Shown piece after piece: positions 1-6,630 of a stretch of DNA of 15,827 nt (within the stretch, counting starts at the first letter, position 1; each line of letters opens with the position of its first letter). The notes under the pieces are model-generated. The model had not been told where the DNA came from. It searched no databases and saw only the letters and a program-made list of their open reading frames with translations. Position numbers and translations under genes: made by a program. Source of the DNA: Minisyncoccota bacterium (lineage in GTDB: Bacteria > Patescibacteriota > Minisyncoccia > JAHIHE01 > JAGLIN01); contig JAGLSJ010000008.1 of assembly GCA_023270095.1 (NCBI GenBank), forward strand, positions 1 through 15,827, read 5' to 3'.

Positions 1-41
1 TACATGCACAAATTATTATATCTTTATTATTTTGTATTCTC

Positions 42-69
42 ATTATGTGCCTACAATAAATTATGTCAA
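42..69 (-). promoter_or_regulatory. Leftward sigma70-type promoter
   Basis: On the minus strand a perfect -35 TTGACA (69-64) is followed after 16 bases by CATAAT (47-42), five of six matches to the -10 consensus. Transcription would start near position 35 and run out of the window. An ATG on the minus strand at 5-3 could be the start codon of the next gene, with no Shine-Dalgarno, as for most genes here. The gene itself is not visible, so this is a sequence-pattern call only. Confidence 0.4.
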
Positions 70-75
70 GCCAAC

Positions 76-84
76 TTATCCACA
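76..84 (+). promoter_or_regulatory. Single DnaA-box-like site
   Basis: The nonamer TTATCCACA is a perfect match to the classic DnaA box TTATNCACA. It lies just upstream of the leftward promoter. A lone box can regulate transcription; no second clear box, and so no origin-like cluster, is seen nearby. It may also be chance. Confidence 0.25.
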
Positions 85-369
85 GCTTTTTTCAGCTAAC
101 ATTAAACGATTTTCCTTATTTTTTTAAAAATGAGAAAATTTTATGTTTTGAAATAATAAAAAAATTCTAAATTAAATTCAAAGTAATTAGTAGATACTTA
201 TTTTTTAGTTTATAATAAATCAGGTTTAGATAAATTAGATTTATTAAAAGCAGTCTTTTTTATAAATAGCAAAGTTGATTTTTTATTAGTGAAAAAAAAT
301 TATTAAACTTTAAAAATTAAATTCCGAAAAAAAACTGTCTTTAATTTCAAAAAGTACTCTCAGAAAAAT

Positions 370-1248
370 ATGTTAAAAAAAATATTTATTTTTATAATTT
401 TATTATTCATAATTATTTTTGTATTTTTTTTAAATGAAAAAAATAATCTTCCTGAAATTAATTTGAAAAACATTTCCAACCTTGAAAAAATAATTACAGA
501 AAATATTCTTGAAGATATAAAAAAAACAGTTTCAAATCCTCCTCCATTAATAAATATTGAAAAGGAAGTTGATTCATTTTTAACATCCAAAGGAGTTTTA
601 AAATATACGAATACTCAAAGATATGAAACTGAATCTCTACCACCTCTTGCGCAAAATGGCAAACTTGACGAAATTGCCATGAAACGACTTGAAGATATGT
701 TCTCTGAACAATATTTTGAACATATTTCTCCTCAAGGGATTGGCGCATCTGATGTTGCTAAGGAAGTTGGATATGAATACATTTCGATTGGAGAAAATAT
801 AGCTTTGGGAAATTTCAAAGATGATCAAATTCTTGTTCAAGCATGGATGGATTCACCGGGTCATCGAGCAAATATTTTGAATAATCGTTATACAGAAATT
901 GGGATAGCAGTGAAAAAAGGAACTTATGAAAATGACGAAGTTTGGATTGGAGTTCAAATTTTTGCCCTACCTCTTTCAGCTTGTCCGCAACCAAGCAAAA
1001 TTTTGGAAAGTTCAATCACGGATATGCAAAATCAAATTACAGATTTACAAAATTCAATAGATATTCTCCAAAAAGAAATTGAATCAACTAGGCCAGTTTC
1101 AAAAAATCAACTTAAAGCATACAATAAAAAAATTGACACTTATAATCAAATCGTAAACCAAATGAATACTCTAATACGAGAGCAGAAAGAAATAATTTCA
1201 AAATATAATAATCAAATTGACTTATTAAATGAATGCGTGAAAGGATAA
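370..1248 (+). CDS. Membrane-anchored CAP/SCP-domain protein with coiled coil
   Basis: A 292-residue protein. Residues 4-21 are a strongly hydrophobic N-terminal helix after two lysines (signal anchor or uncleaved signal peptide), so the rest should face the outside. Residues about 76-200 form a CAP/SCP (PF00188, YkwD-like) domain. Visible signatures are the His in YFEHISPQG (H118), GENIA (E142) and WMDSPGHRANILN (H165), which supply the usual cavity His/Glu residues. Residues about 210-285 are a glutamine/isoleucine-rich coiled coil. C205 and C289 bracket the coil and could form a disulfide. Bacterial CAP proteins are secreted or surface proteins of mostly unknown activity, so no reaction is assigned. 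The ATG at 370 is the natural start because the hydrophobic helix follows at once. No Shine-Dalgarno is present. The gene stands alone between AT-rich spacers. Confidence 0.85.
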   Translation: MLKKIFIFIILLFIIIFVFFLNEKNNLPEINLKNISNLEKIITENILEDIKKTVSNPPPLINIEKEVDSFLTSKGVLKYTNTQRYETESLPPLAQNGKLDEIAMKRLEDMFSEQYFEHISPQGIGASDVAKEVGYEYISIGENIALGNFKDDQILVQAWMDSPGHRANILNNRYTEIGIAVKKGTYENDEVWIGVQIFALPLSACPQPSKILESSITDMQNQITDLQNSIDILQKEIESTRPVSKNQLKAYNKKIDTYNQIVNQMNTLIREQKEIISKYNNQIDLLNECVKG

Positions 1249-1267
1249 TCGCTATATAGAAACAAAA

Positions 1268-1285
1268 AGATTCCTCGCAAAATGA
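1268..1285 (-). repeat. Degenerate arm of the GTCATT palindromic repeat
   Basis: Read on the minus strand this begins TCATTTTGCGAGGAATCT, close to the arm type GTCATTGCGAGGA...ATCT seen in leuS at 9182-9150 read on that strand. Only one arm is recognisable. It lies 20 bases after the CAP-gene stop. Confidence 0.45.
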
Positions 1286-1365
1286 TATATAATTAAAGCG
1301 ATATTTCATAACAAACTCCACTTCGTTTGTTTGTCGCTCCGATTTTCAAATAACATTTAATTTGT

Positions 1366-1393
1366 TTGACAAAAACAGTAAAATTATTATAAT
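1366..1393 (+). promoter_or_regulatory. Perfect-consensus sigma70 promoter
   Basis: TTGACA at 1366-1371 and TATAAT at 1388-1393 are both six-of-six matches, with a 16-base spacer. The predicted start is near 1400, about 25 bases before the structured element at 1426-1575 and about 205 bases before the M16 start codon. It is the best promoter in the window and implies strong transcription of the structured element, either as a separate RNA or as a long leader. Confidence 0.65.
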
Positions 1394-1425
1394 AATATTA
1401 CAATAAATTGAAATATTCACAACTT

Positions 1426-1575
1426 TCAAAATCCAGAAAGTCGGTAGATTAGCGGTATTCTAATCGGGCTATAAAATAGCAAAATCTCTCTCCTCACTAT
1501 TATATAAATAATAGTATGCTAATTTTCAGTTCGTATCATTTAGAAACTGCTAGCCTCCGACCTTCTGGATTTTGA
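1426..1575 (+). ncRNA. Candidate structured RNA (or palindromic element/leader)
   Basis: The ends pair over 19 positions (1426-1444 with 1557-1575, one mismatch at A1439/C1562). Inside are GATTAG/CTAATC (1447-1452 with 1460-1465, 7-base loop), GGCTA/TAGCC (1467-1471 with 1551-1555), ACTATTAT/ATAATAGT (1496-1503 with 1508-1515, 4-base loop) and CAGTT/AACTG (1527-1531 with 1545-1549). Together they make a closed multibranch fold. A consensus promoter lies about 25 bases upstream and a T-run (1578-1582) follows the closing stem at once, as expected for a small stable RNA. I do not recognise the family: no tmRNA, RNase P or SRP signature is visible; a 6S-like RNA is possible but unproven. Alternatives are an M16 mRNA leader or a MITE with 19-bp terminal inverted repeats. 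Confidence 0.45.
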
Positions 1576-1604
1576 GCTTTTTATTCATAATACGTCATAA
1601 ATCA

Positions 1605-2867
1605 ATGTACAAAAAAACAACACTAACAAATGGCACAAGAATTATCTTAGCACCTATGAAATCAACTAAAACCGTGACCGTTTTGGTTGTAATTGGGACT
1701 GGATCAAAAAATGAAACTGCAAAAAATCGAGGTATTTCACATTTTCTGGAACATATGTTTTTTAAAGGTACTCAAAAACGGCCAACAAAACTTGAGATTG
1801 CTAAAGAGCTGGACAGCGTAGGTGGATCATATAATGCTTTTACAGGAAAAGAACATACTGGATTTTGGGCAAAAGTTGACAGCAAACATTGCGACCTAGC
1901 ACTCGATGTAATTTCTGATATGCTTTTAGATTCAAAATTTATAAGCGAAGATATTAATAGTGAACGAGGAACGGTCATTGAAGAGCTTAATATGTTTTTT
2001 GACAACCCTATAATGAGAATACCTTTTCTCTTTGAAGAAGTTTTATATCCAAATAATTCTATGGGTTGGGATATTGGCGGCACAAAAGAAACTGTAGAAG
2101 CGATGAACAGAAAAGATTTTATAAATTATTATAAAAAATATTATACAGCTGATAATTGCGTTATTGCAGTAGCAGGGAATTTCGATGAAAAGAACATTAA
2201 AAGAAAAATTACAAGGTATTTTAGTTCCATCAGTAAAACAAAAGCAAAAAAACAAATCAAGATAACTGAAAAACAAACCGAAGTTGGAATTTTAATAGAT
2301 TACAAAAAAACAGATCAAAGCCATCTTTGTCTTGGAGTGCGTGGATATAAATCAGACCACAAAGACAAAAACACTCTCAATGTTTTGAGCGTGATTCTTG
2401 GTGGAAATATGAGTTCTCGTCTTTATATGTCTGTCGTAGAAAAAGGTCTGGCATATTATATTCAAACTTCAAGCGATAACTACAAAGAAACCGGATATCT
2501 CGCCACTCAAACTGGAATTAATAATGAAAAATGCTTTGATGCTATCAAACTTATTATTGAAGAATATAAAAAAATTAAAAAGGAGAAAGTGGACATTGCC
2601 GAACTTCAAAGAGCAAAAGACTATATTAAAGGACAGACAGTAATTGCTTTAGAATCTTCAAATTCAGTTGCAAATTTTTTAGCGATGCAAGAAATAGATA
2701 ATAATAAAATTTTGACCACAGAAGAAAAATTTGCTAAAATAGACGCAGTTACTCCCGAGGATATTCAAAGAGTTGCAAATGAAATATTTGTTGAGAAAAG
2801 ACTTAATTTAGCAATAATCGGTCCATTCAAAAACAAAAAGTTATTTGCAAAAATCCTGAAGCTATAA
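1605..2867 (+). CDS. M16-family zinc metallopeptidase (processing-peptidase-like)
   Basis: A 420-residue pitrilysin/insulinase-family (M16) protease. It has the inverted zinc motif HXXEH as HFLEH (H46, E49, H50), with the distal glutamate in VIEEL about 76 residues later (E126/E127). The M16 C-terminal half has the conserved SSRLYMSVVEKGLAYY stretch (Arg/Tyr substrate-binding pair). The length equals a single-chain M16B bacterial peptidase similar to Bacillus MlpA/YmxG. No signal peptide is seen, so it is probably cytoplasmic. The frame is open further upstream to a TTG at 1572, but that would place the start inside the structured element. The ATG at 1605 gives the typical start MYKKTTLTNGTRII and is preferred. 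No Shine-Dalgarno. It is followed after 67 bases by the AI-2E-family gene, likely the same transcript, although a TATAAT lies at 2895-2900. Confidence 0.92.
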   Translation: MYKKTTLTNGTRIILAPMKSTKTVTVLVVIGTGSKNETAKNRGISHFLEHMFFKGTQKRPTKLEIAKELDSVGGSYNAFTGKEHTGFWAKVDSKHCDLALDVISDMLLDSKFISEDINSERGTVIEELNMFFDNPIMRIPFLFEEVLYPNNSMGWDIGGTKETVEAMNRKDFINYYKKYYTADNCVIAVAGNFDEKNIKRKITRYFSSISKTKAKKQIKITEKQTEVGILIDYKKTDQSHLCLGVRGYKSDHKDKNTLNVLSVILGGNMSSRLYMSVVEKGLAYYIQTSSDNYKETGYLATQTGINNEKCFDAIKLIIEEYKKIKKEKVDIAELQRAKDYIKGQTVIALESSNSVANFLAMQEIDNNKILTTEEKFAKIDAVTPEDIQRVANEIFVEKRLNLAIIGPFKNKKLFAKILKL

Positions 2868-2934
2868 AAATAATTTTAGTATTATTTAAATCAATATAAT
2901 CAAATTTTAAATCATCAATTAAAAAAAACAAAAT

Positions 2935-3942
2935 ATGAATCACAAAAAACAAACAGTAGATATTTCGTATGAAAGTATTATTAAATTTTTTTTAGTAATC
3001 TTTTTTATATTCCTTGTTTATTATTTAAAAGATATTATTCTAATTATATTTATCTCAATACTTCTAGCTCTGATTATGAATCCTGCCGTTAATAAAATGC
3101 AAGAAAAAAAGATACCAAGAACTCTTGGTGCTTCAATCCTGTTTTTAATTGCTTTTTTGGTAATGGGTCTCATTGTTTATTTAGTTGTGCCACCGCTGAC
3201 CGATGATGTTTCCAGTCTTACTACTAATCTTCCAGCTCATATGGAAGATTTGGGATTTAATGGAACTATCGAAAATAATTTTTCTGAACCGATTCAAAAT
3301 ATTGCAATTGAAGCTGGAGAGTCTCTCAAGGCAGTTGCCTCAAATATTGTTTCTGGGGTTTTGACTATTCTTGGAGGACTTCTTTCTGCAATACTTATTG
3401 TTGTAATTTCTTTTTACTTGCTTATTGAAAAAAATGGAACTGAAAAATTTGTACAAAACTTAGTTCTTATTGACTCTCGTCCACAAGCGCTTCGCATAAT
3501 TCAAAAAATTGAAACGACTTTAGGAAAGTGGTTTATGGGTCAACTCTTTCTGGGTTTTATAGTTGGACTTGTATCGTTCGTTGGATTGACTATTATCGGA
3601 GTTCCTTATGCCCTTGTATTAGGAATTATAGCAGGAACATTAGAACTAATTCCGTATATAGGTCCAATTCTCTCAAGTATTCCTGCAATTATAATTGCTT
3701 TTACAGTTTCACCTCTACTTGCAATCTTAACATTTATATTATATTTTTTAATACAGCAAGCAGAAAATTATATTTTAGTGCCAAAAGTTATGCAAAAATC
3801 AGTTGGACTTCATCCTGTAATAATAATAATTGCTATGCTTGTTGGTGGACAAATGGCTGGAGTTTTAGGAATGATTCTCGCAATACCCGTTACTACAATA
3901 ATCTCAATTATTCTAGTTGATATCTATAAACATAACAGATAA
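2935..3942 (+). CDS. AI-2E-family (PF01594) membrane transporter
   Basis: A 335-residue integral membrane protein. Hydrophobic segments lie at about 16-48 (two helices), 64-86, 138-164, 200-258, 260-280 and 292-327, with a soluble loop at about 87-135. It has the family signatures ELIPYIGPILSSIPA (237-251), QQAENYILVPKVM (274-286) and VGLHP followed by LVGGQMAGVLGMILAIP. The family includes E. coli TqsA/YdiK-like proteins, proposed exporters of AI-2, and Na+/H+ antiporters, so the substrate here is unknown. The name AI-2E should not be read as evidence for quorum sensing, and no luxS is seen in the window. The ATG at 2935 lies in an A-rich context without Shine-Dalgarno. A TATAAT hexamer at 2895-2900 could give it its own promoter, but no -35 is visible. 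rsmI follows after 61 bases. Confidence 0.9.
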   Translation: MNHKKQTVDISYESIIKFFLVIFFIFLVYYLKDIILIIFISILLALIMNPAVNKMQEKKIPRTLGASILFLIAFLVMGLIVYLVVPPLTDDVSSLTTNLPAHMEDLGFNGTIENNFSEPIQNIAIEAGESLKAVASNIVSGVLTILGGLLSAILIVVISFYLLIEKNGTEKFVQNLVLIDSRPQALRIIQKIETTLGKWFMGQLFLGFIVGLVSFVGLTIIGVPYALVLGIIAGTLELIPYIGPILSSIPAIIIAFTVSPLLAILTFILYFLIQQAENYILVPKVMQKSVGLHPVIIIIAMLVGGQMAGVLGMILAIPVTTIISIILVDIYKHNR

Positions 3943-4003
3943 AATTAAAGGTAATAATGAAATTATAAACAACGCATTGAAATCTTAAAATTAAACATCA
4001 AAA

Positions 4004-4672
4004 ATGTCTAATATATATATTATTGCAACTCCAATTGGAAACCTCGAAGATATAACCCTCAGGGCACTGAGGGTTATGAAAGAAGTGGATTTAATTCTAT
4101 GCGAAGACACAAGGCATACTAAAAGACTTCTTAATCGATATGAAATCAAAGCTGAAACAATGAGCTACCACCAACACAGCAAAATTGCAAAAATTGATAA
4201 GATTGTAGAGCTAATTGAAATTGGAAAAAACTTGGCACTTGTTAGCGACGCTGGAACACCAGGAATTTCTGACCCAGGAAATATGCTCATCAAATACTTG
4301 GTTGAAAACAAAATCAATATCAAAATCATACCAATCCCCGGCCCTTCAGCTGTTATCTCTGCTCTCAGCATTTCTGGATTTCCAACTGACAATTTTTTAT
4401 TTCTAGGATTTGCTCCTCACAAAAAAGGACGACAAACATTCTTCAAAAATATCGCAACAGAAAAAAGAACTGTTGTTTTTTATGAATCACCTCACCGAAT
4501 TTCAAAAGCCTTGAATAGTATGCAGGAATTTTTTCCAGAAAAAGAAATTGTTGTTTGTCGAGAACTTACAAAAATTTTTGAAACAATATATCGAGGAAAA
4601 GCAGAAGAGATAAAAAAAATTCTCACCGCTGACAATCAAGTCAAGGGTGAGTTTGTGATTGTGATTCACTGA
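4004..4672 (+). CDS. rsmI: 16S rRNA (cytidine1402-2'-O)-methyltransferase
   Basis: RsmI uses S-adenosylmethionine to 2'-O-methylate C1402 in the decoding centre of 16S rRNA. The 222-residue protein shows the tetrapyrrole-methylase fold signatures of RsmI in order: ATPIGNLEDITLRAL (8-22), CEDTRHTKRLL (33-43), SDAGTPGISDPG (81-92, SAM loop), PIPGPSAVISAL (110-121), FLGFAPHKKGRQ (133-144) and YESPHRI (160-166). E. coli RsmI is about 286 residues; this version stops after the catalytic region (KGEFVIVI) and lacks the C-terminal extension. The stop is TGA. It is probably co-transcribed with the two upstream genes. In Bacillus and relatives rsmI lies next to metG/metS and tatD, and the same order appears here. 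An unusually strong hairpin sits in codons 17-25. Confidence 0.96.
   Translation: MSNIYIIATPIGNLEDITLRALRVMKEVDLILCEDTRHTKRLLNRYEIKAETMSYHQHSKIAKIDKIVELIEIGKNLALVSDAGTPGISDPGNMLIKYLVENKINIKIIPIPGPSAVISALSISGFPTDNFLFLGFAPHKKGRQTFFKNIATEKRTVVFYESPHRISKALNSMQEFFPEKEIVVCRELTKIFETIYRGKAEEIKKILTADNQVKGEFVIVIH
4052..4077 (+). other. Perfect 10-bp hairpin inside rsmI
   Basis: ATAACCCTCA (4052-4061) is perfectly complementary to TGAGGGTTAT (4068-4077) around a 6-base loop. It includes a five-base GC-containing core in otherwise very AT-rich DNA. It lies about 50 bases into rsmI and encodes the conserved ITLRALRVM stretch. It may slow the first ribosomes or act as an RNA signal. Coding constraint alone could also produce it. 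Confidence 0.5.
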
Positions 4673-4699
4673 GTCTCAATCATCATATTCTTATTTTCT

Positions 4700-4918
4700 T
4701 CATTCGGTTACCGATTCTTCATCAGCATATGCAATTGTTTGAATAGATGGCACTGTAACAAGTCGCGGTGTTATCTCACTGTCAAATTGAACCTTTATTA
4801 TAGATTTGCCTTGACGAGCTAAAATTACTCCATTGTTACCTTTTCCGTAATTCTGTCTGTCTCTAAAATAAATAGTTATATGACAGTCTATATATTCATC
4901 AAATATATTTTTCCCCAA
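4700..4918 (-). CDS. Small unknown protein with a strong Shine-Dalgarno
   Basis: A 72-residue protein starting at TTG (4918-4916). A perfect AAGGAGG (4932-4926) lies seven bases upstream, and a near-consensus promoter precedes that, so this looks like a real gene despite the rare start. No family is recognised. The sequence alternates short hydrophobic stretches (HITIYF, GVILAR, SIIKVQF, RLVTVP, QTIAYA), suggesting a small all-beta protein, and has an acidic tail (ADEESVTE). It has one cysteine and no membrane segment. It is convergent with rsmI (27 bases between stops) and divergent from metG. In Bacillus the same slot between rsmI and metS holds abrB in the same reversed orientation, but this protein does not look like AbrB. 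Confidence 0.7.
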   Translation of the reverse strand: MGKNIFDEYIDCHITIYFRDRQNYGKGNNGVILARQGKSIIKVQFDSEITPRLVTVPSIQTIAYADEESVTE

Positions 4919-4925
4919 TGTAATG

Positions 4926-4932
4926 CCTCCTT
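4926..4932 (-). promoter_or_regulatory. Perfect Shine-Dalgarno deciding a TTG start
   Basis: AAGGAGG on the minus strand, seven bases before the TTG at 4918. It fixes the start of the 72-residue protein, for which no ATG exists in frame near this position. It stands out because the larger genes in the window have no Shine-Dalgarno. Confidence 0.7.
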
Positions 4933-4941
4933 ATTAATGCT

Positions 4942-4970
4942 TTGCTTTAATAGAATGGTATGAATAATAT
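4942..4970 (+). promoter_or_regulatory. Probable metG promoter with a very short leader
   Basis: TTGCTT (4942-4947) and TAATAT (4965-4970) have a 17-base spacer. The predicted transcription start near 4977 is only about ten bases before the metG ATG at 4987. That would give a near-leaderless mRNA, in keeping with the missing Shine-Dalgarno. Confidence 0.45.
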
Positions 4971-4993
4971 ATCATAAAATTAAATCATGTCAA
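4964..4993 (-). promoter_or_regulatory. Promoter of the 72-residue gene, overlapping the metG start
   Basis: A perfect -35 TTGACA (4993-4988) is followed by TATATT (4971-4966, 16-base spacer) or TATTAT (4969-4964, 18-base spacer). The -35 overlaps the metG start codon (4987-4989), so this promoter and that of metG face each other through the same 50 bases. Confidence 0.55.
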
Positions 4994-6630
4994 TATCTAA
5001 ACAAGAAAAATTTTATATCACAACTTCAATTGCCTATGCGAATGCAGCTCCACATATCGGTTATGCCTTAGAAGTTGTGCAAGCAGATGCCCTAGCGCGA
5101 TATCACAGGCTTCAAGACGATGATGTTTTTTTCTTATCAGGAACTGATGAAAATGGAACAAAGATTAAAAAAACAGCTGAAGAAAAAGGAATGGAAACTC
5201 AAGATTTTGTTGATCAAAATTCAGAAAAATTTAAAGAACTTCTTGAAAAGCTAAATGTTTCTAATAATGATTTCATTCGTACGACTGACAAAAAAAGACA
5301 TCACCCAGCGGTGCAAAAAATTTGGGAAAAACTTGTTGCATCTGGTGACATATACAAAGACAGTTATGAGGGATATTATTGTGTTGGTTGTGAGGCATAC
5401 TTAACAGAAAAAGATTTAACAGATGGCAAATGTCCAAATCACCAGAAAGAACCAGAAAAAATTAAGGAAGAGAATTATTTTTTCCGCCTTTCAAAATATG
5501 GAAAAGAAATTCAAGAAAAAATTGAAAATGATGAATTTGAAATTTTGCCAAAGTCTCGCAAAAATGAAATTCTAAATGTTATCAAATCTGGACTTCGAAA
5601 TATTAGCTTCTCTCGTCCTAAAAGTGTTCTTGATTGGGGTGTGCCAGTTCCAGGCGATGAAAATCAAACCATGTATGTTTGGTGTGATGCTCTCACAAAT
5701 TATATCTCCGCTCTTAGCTATGGTTGTCATTCTGAGCCTGTTGAAGGATCTTTATTTCAAAAATATTGGCCCGCTGATATTCATGTAATTGGAAAAGATA
5801 TTCTTAGATTTCATGCTGCGATTTGGCCAGCTATGCTTCTTTCAGCTGGACTACCCCTACCAAAGAAATTATTAGTACATGGATTTATCACTTCTGACGG
5901 ACAAAAAATAAGCAAATCTTTGGGAAATGTAATTGATCCGCTTGAAGTAGCAGAAAAATATGGAGTGGATGCTCTGCGATATTATCTTCTCAAAGAAATT
6001 CCATCAGGAGGAGATGGCGATTTTTCATTTGCCAGATTTGAGGAGGTCTATAAATCAGATTTGCAAAATGGACTTGGAAATTTAGTTTCGAGAACTTTGA
6101 CCTTGGCAGAAAAATATTTTAACAATAAAGTACCAAATATTGATATAAAAAAAACAGGACAAGCAGAAACATATTCAAAAAATAATGAGAATAGAACTTT
6201 TAGTTCAAATAGAATTGGACTGAAAAAAGTATGGGAATCTATAGAAAATAATATTGATGAATTTAAATTAGACAAAGTTTTGGGACTTATAGTTTCGTTC
6301 GGAGATATAAAAAAAGAAGATATAAACGGTGTAATTCCAAAACTAAACAATTATATTGATTATTCACAGCCTTGGAAATTAATTAAAGAAGACAAAGAGA
6401 AAACCGCAATAGTAGTTTACAATTTGCTTGAATCTCTTCGCCAAATCGCATGGATGATTCGCCCGTTTCTCCCTAAAACATCGGATAAAATATTTGCTCA
6501 ATTGTTTGCAGATGAAAAAGAAAGAGAGATTGAACTTCAAAAAACTTTGAAAGAAGCGCAAAGTTGGGGTGGGCTAAAATCTGGCACAAAAATAAAAAAG
6601 GGCGAGATTATGTTCCCGCGCTTAAACTAA
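4987..6630 (+). CDS. metG: Methionyl-tRNA synthetase
   Basis: Charges tRNA-Met with methionine in the cytoplasm (class Ia). The 547-residue protein has the HIGH-type motif as HIGY (23-26) in AAPHIGYALEVVQADALARY, a single zinc knuckle (C132-x2-C135 ... C149-x2-H152), DWGVPVPG, the WP core WPADIHVIGKDILRFHAAIWPAM, and KISKS (307-311) for KMSKS. The anticodon-binding helical domain follows and ends near SWGGLKSGTKIKKGE. There is no C-terminal EMAP/Trbp111-type tRNA-binding domain, so this is a short form. Residues 247-255 are an extra stretch translated from half of a palindromic repeat, just before LFQKYWPAD. Start at ATG 4987: in-frame conserved sequence begins at once (KFYITTSIAYANAAPHIG). 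tatD follows after a 357-base gap. The stop overlaps that of a 40-residue minus-strand gene by four bases. Confidence 0.97.
   Translation: MSISKQEKFYITTSIAYANAAPHIGYALEVVQADALARYHRLQDDDVFFLSGTDENGTKIKKTAEEKGMETQDFVDQNSEKFKELLEKLNVSNNDFIRTTDKKRHHPAVQKIWEKLVASGDIYKDSYEGYYCVGCEAYLTEKDLTDGKCPNHQKEPEKIKEENYFFRLSKYGKEIQEKIENDEFEILPKSRKNEILNVIKSGLRNISFSRPKSVLDWGVPVPGDENQTMYVWCDALTNYISALSYGCHSEPVEGSLFQKYWPADIHVIGKDILRFHAAIWPAMLLSAGLPLPKKLLVHGFITSDGQKISKSLGNVIDPLEVAEKYGVDALRYYLLKEIPSGGDGDFSFARFEEVYKSDLQNGLGNLVSRTLTLAEKYFNNKVPNIDIKKTGQAETYSKNNENRTFSSNRIGLKKVWESIENNIDEFKLDKVLGLIVSFGDIKKEDINGVIPKLNNYIDYSQPWKLIKEDKEKTAIVVYNLLESLRQIAWMIRPFLPKTSDKIFAQLFADEKEREIELQKTLKEAQSWGGLKSGTKIKKGEIMFPRLN
5725..5751 (+). 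repeat. Half palindromic repeat translated within metG
   Basis: The DNA from 5726 reads GTCATTCTGAGCCTG then TTGAAGGATCT, a textbook arm of the dispersed GTCATTCTGA...GGATCT repeat type. It is in frame and encodes C247 to S255 (CHSEPVEGS). That falls in a surface loop between the conserved segments NYISAL and KYWPAD, where other MetG proteins have only a few variable residues. The second arm is not visible. Confidence 0.7.

Larger units (their letters stand above)
1..369. other. AT-rich divergent intergenic region
   Basis: No convincing gene lies here; short frames in the region carry no recognisable motif. It contains long A and T runs, a likely leftward promoter near its left end and a single DnaA-box-like site. 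A TATAAT hexamer at 211-216 on the plus strand could be the -10 of the CAP-protein gene, but no good -35 partner is visible. The region separates the rightward CAP-protein gene from whatever lies to the left of the window. Confidence 0.6.
1249..1425. other. Spacer with a repeat relic and a promoter
   Basis: This begins the 356-base gap between the CAP gene and the M16 gene. It has a short imperfect inverted repeat (ATCGCT near 1249, AGCGAT near 1298) with no good T-run, a degenerate copy of the palindromic repeat family at 1268-1285, and a consensus promoter at 1366-1393. The stretch 1318-1345 (CACTTCG...GTCGCTCCGATTTT) resembles another decayed repeat arm, but too weakly to call. No coding sequence is seen. 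Confidence 0.5.

Noticed and set aside
76..84. Replication origin in the left intergenic region
   Set aside because: Only one DnaA box is seen, with no dnaA or dnaN in view; listed only as a single regulatory-type site.
1572..1604. Upstream TTG start for the M16 peptidase
   Set aside because: It would add 11 residues without family similarity and lies within the 3' arm of the structured element. The ATG at 1605 gives the typical family N-terminus.
2868..2887. Seven-base AAATAAT/ATTATTT inverted repeat after the M16 gene as a terminator
   Set aside because: The stem is only A/T, short and without a T-run; such repeats arise easily by chance at this base composition.
3528..3920. 130-codon open frame on the plus strand inside the AI-2E-family gene
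   Set aside because: Composition (tyrosine, serine, asparagine, cysteine-rich with no pattern) is that of an out-of-frame shadow of a hydrophobic membrane protein gene.
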